Source: Methanobrevibacter millerae
GTDB lineage: Archaea; Methanobacteriota; Methanobacteria; Methanobacteriales; Methanobacteriaceae
DNA length: 64,000 nt
Assembly: GCF_001477655.1 (NCBI RefSeq)
Contig: NZ_CP011266.1
Location: forward strand, 2,030,001-2,094,000
Reading direction: 5' to 3'
In this document: piece after piece, positions 29,547 to 38,706 of the stretch
How the letters are laid out: the number at the start of each line of letters is the position of its first letter
Numbering within the stretch: position 1 is the stretch's first letter
Notes under the pieces: generated by a model
What the model was told of the DNA's origin: nothing
The model's database searches: none
What the model saw: the letters and a program-made list of their open reading frames with translations, nothing else
Program-made: the position numbers and the translations under genes

Positions 29547-29585
29547 TCTTTAAAGAATAATTTCTTTAAAGAACTTTTTTATTTT
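29547..29585 (+). terminator. Hairpin terminator after the DUF4012 gene
   Basis: A perfect 11-base stem, TCTTTAAAGAA around the loop TAAT, occupies 29547-29572 just after the stop codon. It is followed by ACTTTTTTATTTT, the pattern of an intrinsic terminator. Confidence 0.65.
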
Positions 29586-29632
29586 AAAAACTTTTTTATA
29601 AAATTTATATATGTGATGGATTAATTAAAAAA

Positions 29633-30289
29633 TTAGTCGCATGCTTTTTTTGCAATATTTTGACCAATTTCAAATGCGAATTGTAAATCTTGAGGAAATT
29701 GAGTTTCACGAATATGTCTTCTTTCTTTTTCATCAAAAATATCAGAAACATATCTTGAATAATCTTTAAATTGATAAGTTTCATGAACATAGAGATGTTC
29801 AGGTTTTGTAAAAATTCTTTCTAAAGTACTTTCATATTTATCAAAGAGTTCATGATAGCCCATCCTATAAGAAGCTTCATCATTAACATTCATTGTATAA
29901 ATACATGCCAAAGGCATTCTTTTGTGATTAACTGTTTCAACATTACTGTACACTAGAAAAGGAAACATGAACCTTTCCAAAAAGCATCTCATATTCCCAG
30001 TCAAATCACCAAAATAAACTGGTGAGCCTAAAATTACACCATCTGATTGTGTAACCTCATTTAATATAGGTTTAAAATCATCATTATAGACACAACGTCC
30101 ATAATGACGACCATTTATTCTTTTACAAGCAAAACAACTTTTGCAACCATTAAACGGAATATCATATAAATCTATTCTTTCAACTTCGGCCTCTGGAAGA
30201 ATAGATTTAATTCCTTCTAAGGATTTATCCAGTAATTGTGCTGTATTAAAAGTTTTTCTAGGACTGCCGTTTATAGCAAAAAATTTCAT
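29633..30289 (-). CDS. FMN-binding flavoprotein with Cys motif (Isf/NADPH-FMN reductase type)
   Basis: The 218-residue protein is flavodoxin-like. The phosphate-binding loop is INGSPRKTFNTAQLL (about residues 6-20), followed by a compact cysteine motif CKSCFACKRINGRHYGRC (about 49-66) and the FMN loop GSPVYFGDLTGNMRCFLER (about 88-106). Proteins of this type are iron-sulfur flavoproteins or NAD(P)H-dependent FMN reductases; whether a cluster is bound here is inferred from the cysteines. The gene starts inside the end of sucC (four-base overlap) and is the last gene of the kor-sucC unit, so it may be a redox accessory to it. Confidence 0.85.
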   Translation of the reverse strand: MKFFAINGSPRKTFNTAQLLDKSLEGIKSILPEAEVERIDLYDIPFNGCKSCFACKRINGRHYGRCVYNDDFKPILNEVTQSDGVILGSPVYFGDLTGNMRCFLERFMFPFLVYSNVETVNHKRMPLACIYTMNVNDEASYRMGYHELFDKYESTLERIFTKPEHLYVHETYQFKDYSRYVSDIFDEKERRHIRETQFPQDLQFAFEIGQNIAKKACD

Positions 30290-31401
30290 TCTTTAGCCTT
30301 TAGTTCATTGCACAAATCAACTGCCTTTTTAGCAGCATTTTCCATTGAAATTTCGTATGGAATTCCTGCTTCCTCAAGAAGTTTTTGGCCTTCTTCTTCA
30401 TTAGTTCCTGTTAATCTGATAACTATATGCACTTCCCTATCTGCTTGTTTTAATGCATTGATGACACCGCGTGCAACATCATCCGCTTTGGTAATACCAC
30501 CTAAAACATTTAAGAATACCACTTTAACAGGATCATAATTTAATACAATATTTAATGCCTGATTAATAACATGTTCGGAAGCTCCACCACCGATATCTAA
30601 AAAGGTTGCCGGTTCTCCACCATTAAGCTTAATCATGTCCATAGCAGTTAGTGTTAAACCTGCACCATTACCAATTACAGCAATGTCTCCATCCAATTTA
30701 ACGAAGTCAACTGCTTTTTTCTTATAATGCAACATGTTAACTAAATCCTGATGTCTGTATAAAGCATCATTTTCAACTTCCAATTTAGCATCAGCAGCGA
30801 TTAAGCCATCAGGAGTCAATACTAACGGATTGATTTCAGCAATTTCACAGTCATATTTGTCAAAGACATTATATAGTTTCCAAATTACGTCACCCATAGG
30901 ACCTATCAATTCAGAAGGAACTTCCATTTTACGTGCAATTTCACGAGCTTCATATGGCAAGAAATCAATTAAAGGCTGTGGATAATATTTAATGATTTTT
31001 TCAGGATTTGTTTTTGCAAGATTTTCAATTTCAACTCCACCCTCCTTACTTACCATAATAAGTGGTCTTCTTTCAGACCGGTCTATTGAGATACTTAAGA
31101 AATATTCCTGTTGAATATCAGCTTTTTCTTCAATTAATAAATGCTTTACTTTTTCGCCTTTTATTTCCATTCCTAAAATTTCATCAGCAACTTTTAAAGC
31201 TTCACCAGGATTATCTGCAAATTTTACACCACCAGCTTTACCTCTACCACCAGTTAAAACCTGTGCCTTTAACACAACTGGTACTCCCATTTCTGAGCAT
31301 ATTGCTACAGCTTCTTCGGGAGAGTATGCTACATGTCCTTCAAGAATTTTAATTCCTTCCTTATTGAATACCTTTTTTGCTACATTTTCGAAAAACTTCA
31401 T
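30286..31401 (-). CDS. sucC: Succinyl-CoA ligase, beta subunit
   Basis: The 371-residue protein has the ATP-grasp start (VLKAQVLTGGRGKAGGVKF, about residues 40-58), IEKADIQQEYFLSISIDRSERRP, the metal-binding segment EINPLVLTPDG, and the C-terminal FLDIGGGASEHVI and NVLGGITKADDVARGV. With the alpha subunit it interconverts succinyl-CoA and succinate with nucleotide; in this pathway it makes succinyl-CoA for Kor. The alpha subunit gene is not in the window. It lies 12 bases downstream of korC. Confidence 0.95.
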   Translation of the reverse strand: MKFFENVAKKVFNKEGIKILEGHVAYSPEEAVAICSEMGVPVVLKAQVLTGGRGKAGGVKFADNPGEALKVADEILGMEIKGEKVKHLLIEEKADIQQEYFLSISIDRSERRPLIMVSKEGGVEIENLAKTNPEKIIKYYPQPLIDFLPYEAREIARKMEVPSELIGPMGDVIWKLYNVFDKYDCEIAEINPLVLTPDGLIAADAKLEVENDALYRHQDLVNMLHYKKKAVDFVKLDGDIAVIGNGAGLTLTAMDMIKLNGGEPATFLDIGGGASEHVINQALNIVLNYDPVKVVFLNVLGGITKADDVARGVINALKQADREVHIVIRLTGTNEEEGQKLLEEAGIPYEISMENAAKKAVDLCNELKAKE

Positions 31402-31413
31402 TTTAACACCTAA

Positions 31414-31959
31414 TTAAACTAAATTATATCCTGCCTCAAAAGCCTTAATATTTTTTTCTTCGGTTCCTGCGGGAACACTATCTTTAATTGCTTCAACAGC
31501 AGCATTTTCAGATATAATACCTGTAATTTTTGTAATTGCTCCCACCATAACAATATTAGCAACGATTTTAAGGCCGATTTCGTCATTTGCTGTTTTTGTT
31601 GCGGGAGCCTCATAAACTTTAATGTTATGTTGGTCTATGAAATCACGTACATCTTCCACATCAGTGGTGCCTGGATCAACAATTAAAGTACCGTCATCCT
31701 TTAAATCAACAATATATTTGATTAAAGCCTCATTAGACATTGCTACCAATATATCTGGACTTTGTACTTTTGGATAATCGATTTCATCATCACTGACAAC
31801 GACTTCACATTTTGAAGCTCCTCCACGAGCTTCAGGACCATAAGATTGAGTTTGAACAGCTTCATTTTCATCAAAGATACTTGCAGCCTTACCCAAAATA
31901 ATTCCTGCAAGAATTACTCCCTGACCTCCAAATCCACCTATTCTTATTTCAGTTCTCAT
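31414..31959 (-). CDS. korC: 2-oxoglutarate:ferredoxin oxidoreductase, gamma subunit
   Basis: The 181-residue protein is the gamma subunit of the 2-oxoacid:acceptor oxidoreductase family: IRIGGFGGQGVILAGIILGKAA (about residues 5-26), QTQSYGPEARGGASKCEVVVSDDEIDYP (about 37-64) and a C-terminal domain with NIVMVGAITKITG. It has a one-base overlap with korB. The subunit order D, A, B, C in transcription direction, together with sucC, points to the 2-oxoglutarate rather than the pyruvate enzyme. Confidence 0.94.
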   Translation of the reverse strand: MRTEIRIGGFGGQGVILAGIILGKAASIFDENEAVQTQSYGPEARGGASKCEVVVSDDEIDYPKVQSPDILVAMSNEALIKYIVDLKDDGTLIVDPGTTDVEDVRDFIDQHNIKVYEAPATKTANDEIGLKIVANIVMVGAITKITGIISENAAVEAIKDSVPAGTEEKNIKAFEAGYNLV

Positions 31960-32816
31960 TATAATTCCTCTTCATATGCTGAATTGATTAAAGTTTTTTT
32001 ACCAAATTTCTCTTCACTGATTCTTTCAATATTTTGTGTAAACTCCTCTCTTTGGGAATTAGCAAATTCACCAACAACTATTTTTCCTTCCAAGTCTTTT
32101 TTCCTCATCCTATCAGCAGAGGATTTGAATACAGTATTCATTTTTAAAGTTACAGCCATAGCTGTTGGAGTTCTAAGTTTATTTTTACGACCATAATAAG
32201 TTGGACATTGAGTTACAACTTCAATGAATGAAAAACCAGGATTTTTTAAACCGTCCTTAATAGCTGTAACCAAACTTTCAATTTGAATTGTAGTCCATCT
32301 TGCAGAGTAGGTAGCACCTGCAGCAGCTACAAGTTCAGCCAAATTGAATGGAGTATCCATATTTCCATATGGTGCAGTAGTTCCGAAACTACCTTTAGGA
32401 GAAGTAGGGCTGATTTGACCCCCAGTCATACCATAAATATTATTGTTAATACATATTACGGTTAAATTAATGTTTCTTCTTGCGGCATGGATTAAATGAT
32501 TACCTCCAATAGATGCACAGTCACCATCACCAGTGAATACAACAACATCCAAATCCTTATTGGCAGTTTTCAAACCGGTTGCAAAGCTTAAAGCTCTACC
32601 GTGAGTAGTGTGCAATGAATCACAATTCATATAACCCGGAATTCTTGATGAACATCCGATACCTGAAACCATTGCAATATTATCAAAGTCCATTTCTGCT
32701 TTTTCCATACCTTGAAGGAAAGCATTCATGATAGTTCCATTTCCACATCCCGGACAGAATATGTGAGGCAATCTGTCTTCTCTCATATATGGAGTAAATT
32801 TATTTTCTTTAGACAT
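31959..32816 (-). CDS. korB: 2-oxoglutarate:ferredoxin oxidoreductase, beta subunit (TPP-binding)
   Basis: The 285-residue beta subunit has the cluster and TPP signatures HIFCPGCGNGTIMNAFLQG (about residues 18-36), GIGCSSRIPGYMNCDSLHTTHGRALSFATG (about 52-81) and the TPP-Mg motif VVFTGDGDCASIGGNHLIHAARRN followed by NNNIYGMTGGQ. It carries the active site for reductive carboxylation of succinyl-CoA to 2-oxoglutarate. Its start is one base after the korA stop, which indicates coupled translation. Confidence 0.96.
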   Translation of the reverse strand: MSKENKFTPYMREDRLPHIFCPGCGNGTIMNAFLQGMEKAEMDFDNIAMVSGIGCSSRIPGYMNCDSLHTTHGRALSFATGLKTANKDLDVVVFTGDGDCASIGGNHLIHAARRNINLTVICINNNIYGMTGGQISPTSPKGSFGTTAPYGNMDTPFNLAELVAAAGATYSARWTTIQIESLVTAIKDGLKNPGFSFIEVVTQCPTYYGRKNKLRTPTAMAVTLKMNTVFKSSADRMRKKDLEGKIVVGEFANSQREEFTQNIERISEEKFGKKTLINSAYEEEL

Positions 32817-33947
32817 TTAATTTCCCCCTATTTCATTTATTTTAGATAATATTTCATCTGGAGTAGGCATCAAACCGCCAACTTGACCCATAAGATAAAC
32901 ATCAGCATCTCTTCTCAATACGCGGTCGACTTCATAAAACATTTGACCTAAGTTCAATTCAACGACCATGACTTTAGATGCATTTTTAGTCAATTCTTTT
33001 ACCTGTTCTTCTGGGAAAGGCCATGGAGTATCCAATTTGACATAACCTACTTTTTTGCCTTCTGCTCTTGCTTTTTCAACAGCTTCTGAAGCGGACCTTA
33101 CTGGAGCACCATAGGATACAATAACAAAGTCTGCATCTTCACAGTATTTGGATTGTACTGAACAGATTTTATCCCTGTTATTCAATACCTTATCACATAA
33201 CCTTTGAACTAAAGCATCATGAGTTTCAGGATCATTAGTATCAGGATAACCTCTTTCATCGTGAGTTAATCCAGTTACGTGGATATTAAAGCCTTCACCG
33301 AATGCAGGCATTGGATTTGTTCCATTTTCAACATTTCTGAATGGCAAAAAGTTTTCCTTATCTTCAGGCATTTGCCTTGCGACAATTTCAATATCATCTT
33401 CAACAGTTATCTTTTCTCTCATGTGCCCAATGATTTCATCAGCCATTACAAACACAGGAGTTCTATACTGTTCAGCCAGGTTAAATGCTTTAATTGTAAA
33501 ATCAAAGAATTCCTGAACACTGGAAGGTGATAACGCAATCGGTTCATAGTCTCCATGAGAACCCCAGCGGGCCTGCATCATATCACCCTGTGCGGCCATG
33601 GTTGGCTGACCGGTTGAAGGTGAACCTCTTTGAACATCAACAATGACAATAGGAGTTTCAGAAATGAATGCATATCCGATGTTTTCCTGCATTAAAGATA
33701 AACCCGGACCTGATGTTGCAGTCATTGATTTAGTTCCACCCCAGGAACCACCAATAATTGCTCCGGCTGATGCTATTTCATCTTCCATTTGAACAAATGA
33801 TCCCCCTACTTTCGGAAGTTCACGAGATAAGGTTTCTGCAACTTCAGTGGATGGAGTAATAGGATAACCTGCAAAAAATCTACAACCTGCTTTTAGTGCA
33901 CCTTTTGCACAAGCCTCATTTCCTTGAATAAAAAATTCTTCTGACAT
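32817..33947 (-). CDS. korA: 2-oxoglutarate:ferredoxin oxidoreductase, alpha subunit
   Basis: The 376-residue alpha subunit shows FIQGNEACAKGALKAGCRFFAGYPITPSTE (about residues 6-35), QMEDEIASAGAIIGGSWGGTKSMTATSGPGLSLMQENIG and VQRGSPSTGQPTMAAQGDMMQARWGSHGD, the typical pyrophosphate-binding and interface segments. The C-terminal domain has a PWPFPEEQV motif. It forms the catalytic complex with KorB, KorC and the ferredoxin KorD, and lies 8 bases after korD. Confidence 0.96.
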   Translation of the reverse strand: MSEEFFIQGNEACAKGALKAGCRFFAGYPITPSTEVAETLSRELPKVGGSFVQMEDEIASAGAIIGGSWGGTKSMTATSGPGLSLMQENIGYAFISETPIVIVDVQRGSPSTGQPTMAAQGDMMQARWGSHGDYEPIALSPSSVQEFFDFTIKAFNLAEQYRTPVFVMADEIIGHMREKITVEDDIEIVARQMPEDKENFLPFRNVENGTNPMPAFGEGFNIHVTGLTHDERGYPDTNDPETHDALVQRLCDKVLNNRDKICSVQSKYCEDADFVIVSYGAPVRSASEAVEKARAEGKKVGYVKLDTPWPFPEEQVKELTKNASKVMVVELNLGQMFYEVDRVLRRDADVYLMGQVGGLMPTPDEILSKINEIGGN

Positions 33948-33955
33948 TTTAACAC

Positions 33956-34219
33956 CTATTTCTTCCCGTTTGAAAATTTAGGATTGAATGAATTATCTTC
34001 TTTTCCAACCCACCAATTTTTATTAATATCAACTGTAATAGCTTGATCAGGACATATTACTTCACAAACTCCACAGCTAGTACATCTATCTTCAAAATTT
34101 ACATAAGGAAGTAGTACTCCCTTCTTATTTGCTTCTGAAGATATTGCATATACGTTTTTATAACACATAAATAAGCAAAGGTGACAACCTTTACATAAAT
34201 CCTCATTAATTATAATCAA
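33956..34219 (-). CDS. korD: 2-oxoglutarate:ferredoxin oxidoreductase, delta (ferredoxin) subunit
   Basis: The 87-residue protein contains two [4Fe-4S] motifs, CKGCHLCLFMC near residues 9-19 and CTSCGVCEVICP near 46-57, and is the delta subunit of the Kor complex. It is the first gene of the operon. The start is a TTG, supported by GGAGAT seven to eight bases upstream and by agreement with the family N-terminus. A TATA-like tract lies at about 34258-34272 in the divergent spacer with the fumarate hydratase gene. Confidence 0.94.
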   Translation of the reverse strand: MIIINEDLCKGCHLCLFMCYKNVYAISSEANKKGVLLPYVNFEDRCTSCGVCEVICPDQAITVDINKNWWVGKEDNSFNPKFSNGKK

Positions 34220-34357
34220 ATTTACAATCTCCTAAACAAATCATTAAATTATAATGTATAATATATTTGTGTTCAAACCTTTAAATAACTTATTGAAATT
34301 TTAATATTTAAATGAAATAAGAAATTTTAAAATAAATTAAAAACCATAAAAGAAATT

Positions 34358-34849
34358 ATGAAAAAAATTACTACACCTGTCAGTGAAGAAGAAATACTTT
34401 CTCTTGATGTTGGCGACCAGATTTCCATTTCAGGCATTATGTACACTGGCCGTGACGCCGCACTGCCCCAACTTGTTGAATTAATCATACAAGACAAACT
34501 AAATTTTAATATAGAAGGGTCCGCCATAATGCATACTGCAGTCAGCAATGCAGGAATAGCTCCAACAACAAGTAACAAAGAGGAAATCGAATCAACGATT
34601 CCGTTTTTAAGTAAAAATGGAGTGAAAATACATATTGGAAAGGGAATGCTTCATGAGGAAACAATCAAATCATTAAAGGAAAATAATTCTATTTTTGTTA
34701 TAACACCACCAGTAGCTGCATTATTGACTAGCAAAGTTATTGAAAAGGAATGCATTCTATTTGAAAATGAAGGAATGGAAGCTTTTTATAGGTTAAAAGT
34801 AGATAATATTCCCGGAATTGTTGCAGTAAGCAATGGTAAAAGTATTTAA
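34358..34849 (+). CDS. fumB: Fumarate hydratase, beta subunit (class I, C-terminal part)
   Basis: The 163-residue protein matches the swivelling C-terminal domain of class I fumarase: DQISISGIMYTGRDAALPQLVELI (about residues 20-43), MHTAVSNAGIAPTTSNKEEIES (about 59-80), and the KGMLHEETI and TPPVAALLTSKVI segments. The iron-sulfur alpha subunit must be encoded elsewhere. It converts malate and fumarate in the same reductive pathway as the divergent kor-sucC operon. The end is convergent with the FKBP gene. Confidence 0.92.
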   Translation: MKKITTPVSEEEILSLDVGDQISISGIMYTGRDAALPQLVELIIQDKLNFNIEGSAIMHTAVSNAGIAPTTSNKEEIESTIPFLSKNGVKIHIGKGMLHEETIKSLKENNSIFVITPPVAALLTSKVIEKECILFENEGMEAFYRLKVDNIPGIVAVSNGKSI

Positions 34850-34876
34850 AAAAAAGTAAAAAATTAAGAAGAAAGA

Positions 34877-35611
34877 TTATTCTTCATCTTCTTCATCATC
34901 AGATTCTTCTCTTTTTTCGAAAGCATCTACGAAGTTTACTTTAGTAACTTCTTCAATGTTTTCCCAGATGTCTTTAGCTATTCTGAATCTTGCGAATGTA
35001 ATGTCCATGTAGGATTGTTGATCGAATTTAGCCATTTCATCTAATTGAATGTCTACAACACCATCTTCAATGGAGATTTCAGTTTTTTCTAAGTCCACAT
35101 TAGGATTGGAATAGTGTAACTCAATCATACTTTTGATTTTTTCTTCGTTGTCTTCGATGATTTCAGTTACTTCAACATCATAAATTAAGTCTTTTCCTGC
35201 TAATGGGTGGTTGAAATCAACTTTTACTCTTCCGCCGTTAACGGTTAAGATTCTACCTTCCCCACCTTCAGCCTGAATTCTCATACCTGGATATGGAGTC
35301 ATGCCTTGTTTTTTGAATTCTTTCATAGGGATTAATTGTATTGCTTTAGGGTCACGTGGACCGAATCCATTGTCGCTGTCTACTTCAACAGTTTTACGTT
35401 CTCCTGCTTCAAGACCAACAATTTCTTTTTCAATAGCAGGTAATAAGTGGTTTCCTCCAACTACAATTGGGATTGGTTTGTAAGTTTTGTTTTCATCAAA
35501 AATTTCAGCTTCTTGAGCTATTTCATCATAAGTAGTATCAAATACTTCATCATTTTCTTTTATTTTACCAGTAAAATTTACACGAACAAAGTCGCCGTCT
35601 TTAATTGCCAT
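34877..35611 (-). CDS. FKBP-type peptidyl-prolyl cis-trans isomerase (SlyD-like)
   Basis: The 244-residue protein has the SlyD-like archaeal FKBP pattern: [21 protein letters not shown] (about residues 7-27), an IF-domain insertion, [24 protein letters not shown], and the [20 protein letters not shown] segment. A C-terminal extension of about 90 residues with an acidic [10 protein letters not shown] tail follows. It assists folding of nascent proteins in the cytoplasm. The gene is monocistronic and highly expressed in related organisms; the last point is inference. Confidence 0.93.
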   Translation of the reverse strand: MAIKDGDFVRVNFTGKIKENDEVFDTTYDEIAQEAEIFDENKTYKPIPIVVGGNHLLPAIEKEIVGLEAGERKTVEVDSDNGFGPRDPKAIQLIPMKEFKKQGMTPYPGMRIQAEGGEGRILTVNGGRVKVDFNHPLAGKDLIYDVEVTEIIEDNEEKIKSMIELHYSNPNVDLEKTEISIEDGVVDIQLDEMAKFDQQSYMDITFARFRIAKDIWENIEEVTKVNFVDAFEKREESDDEEDEE

Positions 35612-35754
35612 AAATAATAACGCTCCTATAAATAATTAATAAACATTATAACATTAATAACTATATTTATACTACTTATTAAAGTTTTGTTTTGAAAAAC
35701 TTATCAAATGCTCTCACAATATTTTTATAAATAAATAAAAAATAAAATATTATT

Positions 35755-36849
35755 ATGCAAAGACGAGGAGCAGTCAATTTACCACTACATGGAGGGCATC
35801 CGCCAAGATGGCTATTTTCAAGAATGGTTGAGTTATCCGGAGCATTGACATCAGTCATTATTGAAGAATATAGCTTAAATGAATTTATTAGAAGAATATC
35901 CAATCCATACTGGTTTCAAGCATTCTCCTGTGTTTTAGGCTTTGACTGGCATTCCTCCGGAACAACCACCACCACAATGGGTGCTCTAAAAGAATCATTA
36001 TCTCCCGAAGAGCATGGAATATATCTAAGTGGAGGAAAAGGTGCAAAATCTAGAAAAACCCCCGATGGAATTGCACATGCAGGAGAAATATTCAACTTGA
36101 AAACAAAAACAACTGAAAAATTAATTGAAACCAGCAAACTATCTGCAAAAATAGATAATTCATGCATTCAGGACGGCTATACATTATATCAGCACAATTT
36201 CTTTGTAACTGAAAAAGGAGACTGGGCAGTGATACAACAGGGAATGAATACAGATAACAAGTATGCCCGCCGCTATCACTGGATGGGGGAGGAAGTTGAT
36301 GATTTGCTGATGGATCCCCATAGCGGAATATCATGTGACATGAAAACACCGCAAACACTAAACATGACTGACAAGCAAAGCAAATCCGCACAAAAAATTA
36401 GTGTTGATTTGATTAATGATAATCCTGACCATTTAAGGCAGTACTTCAAAAGAAAAGATAATCAAATGCTTTTGGAGGATTTTACAATGCCTGAACACCA
36501 TCCTGTCCTAGACATGGACATATCAGATAAGGAATTTGAAGTTCTAAAGAATGCCTGGGAAATACAGCCTGAAAATTATGAAGAATTGATTTTGCTTCAG
36601 GGAATTGGTCCTAAAAAAATAAGAGCCCTTGCACTGATATCGGATTTGGTTTATGGAGAGCCTGCAAGCTGGAAAGATCCTGTAAAATACAGTTTCACCC
36701 ACGGAGGAAAAGATGGTTTTCCATATCCAGTAGATAAAGAGGTTTATGACAATTCAATTCAAACGATAAAAGATGCCCTTGACCAGGCAAGAATAAAAAA
36801 AGATGAAAAATTGAAAGCCATTAAAAGACTGGATGATTTTATCTCTTAA
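35755..36849 (+). CDS. DUF763 family protein
   Basis: The 364-residue protein is a typical DUF763 member. It starts with RRGAVNLPLHGGHPPRWLF, continues with WFQAFSCVLGFDWHSSGTTTTTMGALK (about residues 53-79), GIAHAGEIF, and DWAVIQQGMN (about 157-166), and has a C-terminal helix-hairpin-helix-like LLQGIGPKKIRALALISDLVYG. The helix-hairpin-helix suggests DNA binding, but the function is not established. It overlaps the convergent trm56 gene by four bases. Confidence 0.9.
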   Translation: MQRRGAVNLPLHGGHPPRWLFSRMVELSGALTSVIIEEYSLNEFIRRISNPYWFQAFSCVLGFDWHSSGTTTTTMGALKESLSPEEHGIYLSGGKGAKSRKTPDGIAHAGEIFNLKTKTTEKLIETSKLSAKIDNSCIQDGYTLYQHNFFVTEKGDWAVIQQGMNTDNKYARRYHWMGEEVDDLLMDPHSGISCDMKTPQTLNMTDKQSKSAQKISVDLINDNPDHLRQYFKRKDNQMLLEDFTMPEHHPVLDMDISDKEFEVLKNAWEIQPENYEELILLQGIGPKKIRALALISDLVYGEPASWKDPVKYSFTHGGKDGFPYPVDKEVYDNSIQTIKDALDQARIKKDEKLKAIKRLDDFIS

Positions 36850-37385
36850 CGGTTTTCATCATGAATATTTACATTTTTACCATGAGCCGTTGGAATTACT
36901 TCCAATACAGGATTTTCAAATTCCAAATCAAACTCTTTACCATCCATCAATAAATGCTGGAATACTGCTAGAGAAGACACTTCAGAGTGGGGCTGTGTTG
37001 TAACTGACACATTCCAGTCAGCAGCCTTATAGACTTTTCCAGGGACTTTAGAACCCCCAACAATAATTAAAATATCACTGCCATCTTCCCTGATTTCAGG
37101 TGCTACTTCATGAGCCTGTGAGCCGTACATTGTCAAGTGAACTACTTTTCCACCTTCCTTTTTCCAGTTATTGATTACACCCATATAAGAATCAGTATGT
37201 TCTATTTCAAAATTACCCCCAAATCTCTTGGAAGTATCTCTTACATTATCCATAAGTTTATTGTCCTCTTCGCCTGCAAGATAAATTTTGCTTGCACCAA
37301 ATGCACGGGCAGTTAAACATACATGAGTTGTGATACGAGTATCCCTTTTTAATCTATGATCCAATCTTAAAACATTAACATTCAT
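36846..37385 (-). CDS. trm56: tRNA (cytidine(56)-2'-O)-methyltransferase
   Basis: The 179-residue protein is an archaeal aTrm56 of the SPOUT class. It starts VNVLRLDHRLKRDTRITTHVCLTARAFGA and has the knot region HLTMYGSQAHEVAPEI, IIVGGSKVPGKVYKAADWNVSVTTQPHSEVSSLAVF (about residues 107-142). It methylates the 2'-OH of C56 in the T-loop of tRNAs. It lies 12 bases downstream of cobS and is probably co-transcribed with it. Confidence 0.95.
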   Translation of the reverse strand: MNVNVLRLDHRLKRDTRITTHVCLTARAFGASKIYLAGEEDNKLMDNVRDTSKRFGGNFEIEHTDSYMGVINNWKKEGGKVVHLTMYGSQAHEVAPEIREDGSDILIIVGGSKVPGKVYKAADWNVSVTTQPHSEVSSLAVFQHLLMDGKEFDLEFENPVLEVIPTAHGKNVNIHDENR

Positions 37386-37397
37386 TTTATCACCAAA

Positions 37398-38180
37398 TTA
37401 TAAAAAATATAAAGCTATTGACATGAACAGTAAAGCCATTAATCTCCCGACTTCATTACTCATTCCCAATACATCACCATTTGCAACACCAAAGTTTCTT
37501 CGGGCAATTTGAGATATTAAAAATCCAGAAATTATAGCTCCCAAAAGTCCAATTAAACCAACAATTCCACCCAACAAGAATGCGATAATTGCCACAATTA
37601 TAGTTGACAATGCATAGTTAAATGAGTTTGTTGAAGATATGAAATAGCTTCCAATTCCCGGAGTTAAAGGCTTTGATGTTAAGGCAGTTGTTAAAAGTGA
37701 GTTTTTAGCCACCATTTCACAAATGATTATTCCCATGAAGAACTTATAATCCAAAACATTGCAAATTCCTGCAATTGTAATTGAAGCTACTATAAATAAT
37801 GTCGCTATTCCACCAGCACCCACTGATGAGTCCTTAACAACACTAATCTTTTTTTCTGGAGTTCCATGAACCATGACACCATCAGCCATATCCATTACAC
37901 CATCAAGATGATTATAACCCGTTATTAACATTAAAAATGCATAAACTAAGGCTGAAGTTAAAAATGTATTTAAATGCAGAATTTCACCACAGACAAATCC
38001 ACAAACTGCAGCCAAAATACCAATAATCAAATGTAAAAATGGCCAGCACCATGTTAAACGTGTCATATATTCAATTGATGTGAAAACATTAATCGGGAGT
38101 ATTGTCGAAAAAGTCAATAGCCCCAAAAGAGATTTGATGGGTGAAAATCCTTCTTCTGTAAAATAATCATCATCTTCCAT
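37398..38180 (-). CDS. cobS: Adenosylcobinamide-GDP ribazoletransferase (cobamide synthase)
   Basis: The 260-residue membrane protein has the CobS signature, including TFSTILPI near the start, TGYNHLDGVMDMADGVMVHGTPEKKISVVKDSSVGAGGIA (about residues 87-126) with the aspartate-rich substrate site, and several hydrophobic helices. It joins AdoCbi-GDP and alpha-ribazole (or its phosphate) in the last step of cobamide assembly. Its promoter has a palindrome directly downstream of the TATA box. CbiJ and a CobZ-like phosphatase gene are also in this window. Confidence 0.95.
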   Translation of the reverse strand: MEDDDYFTEEGFSPIKSLLGLLTFSTILPINVFTSIEYMTRLTWCWPFLHLIIGILAAVCGFVCGEILHLNTFLTSALVYAFLMLITGYNHLDGVMDMADGVMVHGTPEKKISVVKDSSVGAGGIATLFIVASITIAGICNVLDYKFFMGIIICEMVAKNSLLTTALTSKPLTPGIGSYFISSTNSFNYALSTIIVAIIAFLLGGIVGLIGLLGAIISGFLISQIARRNFGVANGDVLGMSNEVGRLMALLFMSIALYFL

Positions 38181-38673
38181 TAACTATCCCCAATAATAAT
38201 TTAAGTAAAATTATAAGTTAATTAAAATTAAAAAATAATCTTTAATATTTAATATGATATGTCATACTTTATATATTACATTTACTCCCAGTTAAGAAAC
38301 AGCCAAAAAAGCAAACACAACATACAACAAAAAACTTGAAAAAGAATATTAATTATCACACCCCGCAAACCAATTTTGATTTAAATTTTCTAATCAATAA
38401 TAAAAAATCTTCATTTTTAATCCGAAATTATATGAAACAGTTTTAAATATATTTCTTATTTTATAGTTTATGTAAGTAAAAACAATAAATTTTTAAAATA
38501 ATCCACAATTAATAGAGAATGATTAAAAAATACTCAATAAAAATAATTATTTTTAGTAAAAGTTATATGTCATCATTCCATAATATATTATCTGTATATA
38601 ATTTAGCTTATATGCAATCAAAATTCAAACGGATAGATGATTACAAACAATAAAATAAATAGGGGGCTTAATT
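38181..38673. other. Large A/T-rich divergent spacer between cobS and the adhesin gene
   Basis: This stretch of about 490 bases holds the minus-strand cobS promoter (38253-38276) at one end and plus-strand TATA-like elements at the other. The best of the latter for the adhesin is GTATATAATTT at 38594-38604, about 75 bases upstream of its probable start. The middle (about 38280-38580) has no coding frame, RNA gene or repeat that I can support. Confidence 0.5.
38253..38276 (-). promoter_or_regulatory. cobS promoter with putative operator palindrome
   Basis: On the minus strand a TATA element TATATAAAG occupies 38267-38275. It is followed immediately by the palindrome TATGA-catA-TCATA-type site at 38253-38266 (arms TATGA/TCATA, four-base spacer). 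This places an inverted repeat between the TATA box and the expected start of transcription, where archaeal repressors commonly bind. The regulator is not identifiable. Confidence 0.4.
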
Positions 38674-38706
38674 ACGAAACTCAATAAAAGTTTATTAATC
38701 TGCTTA

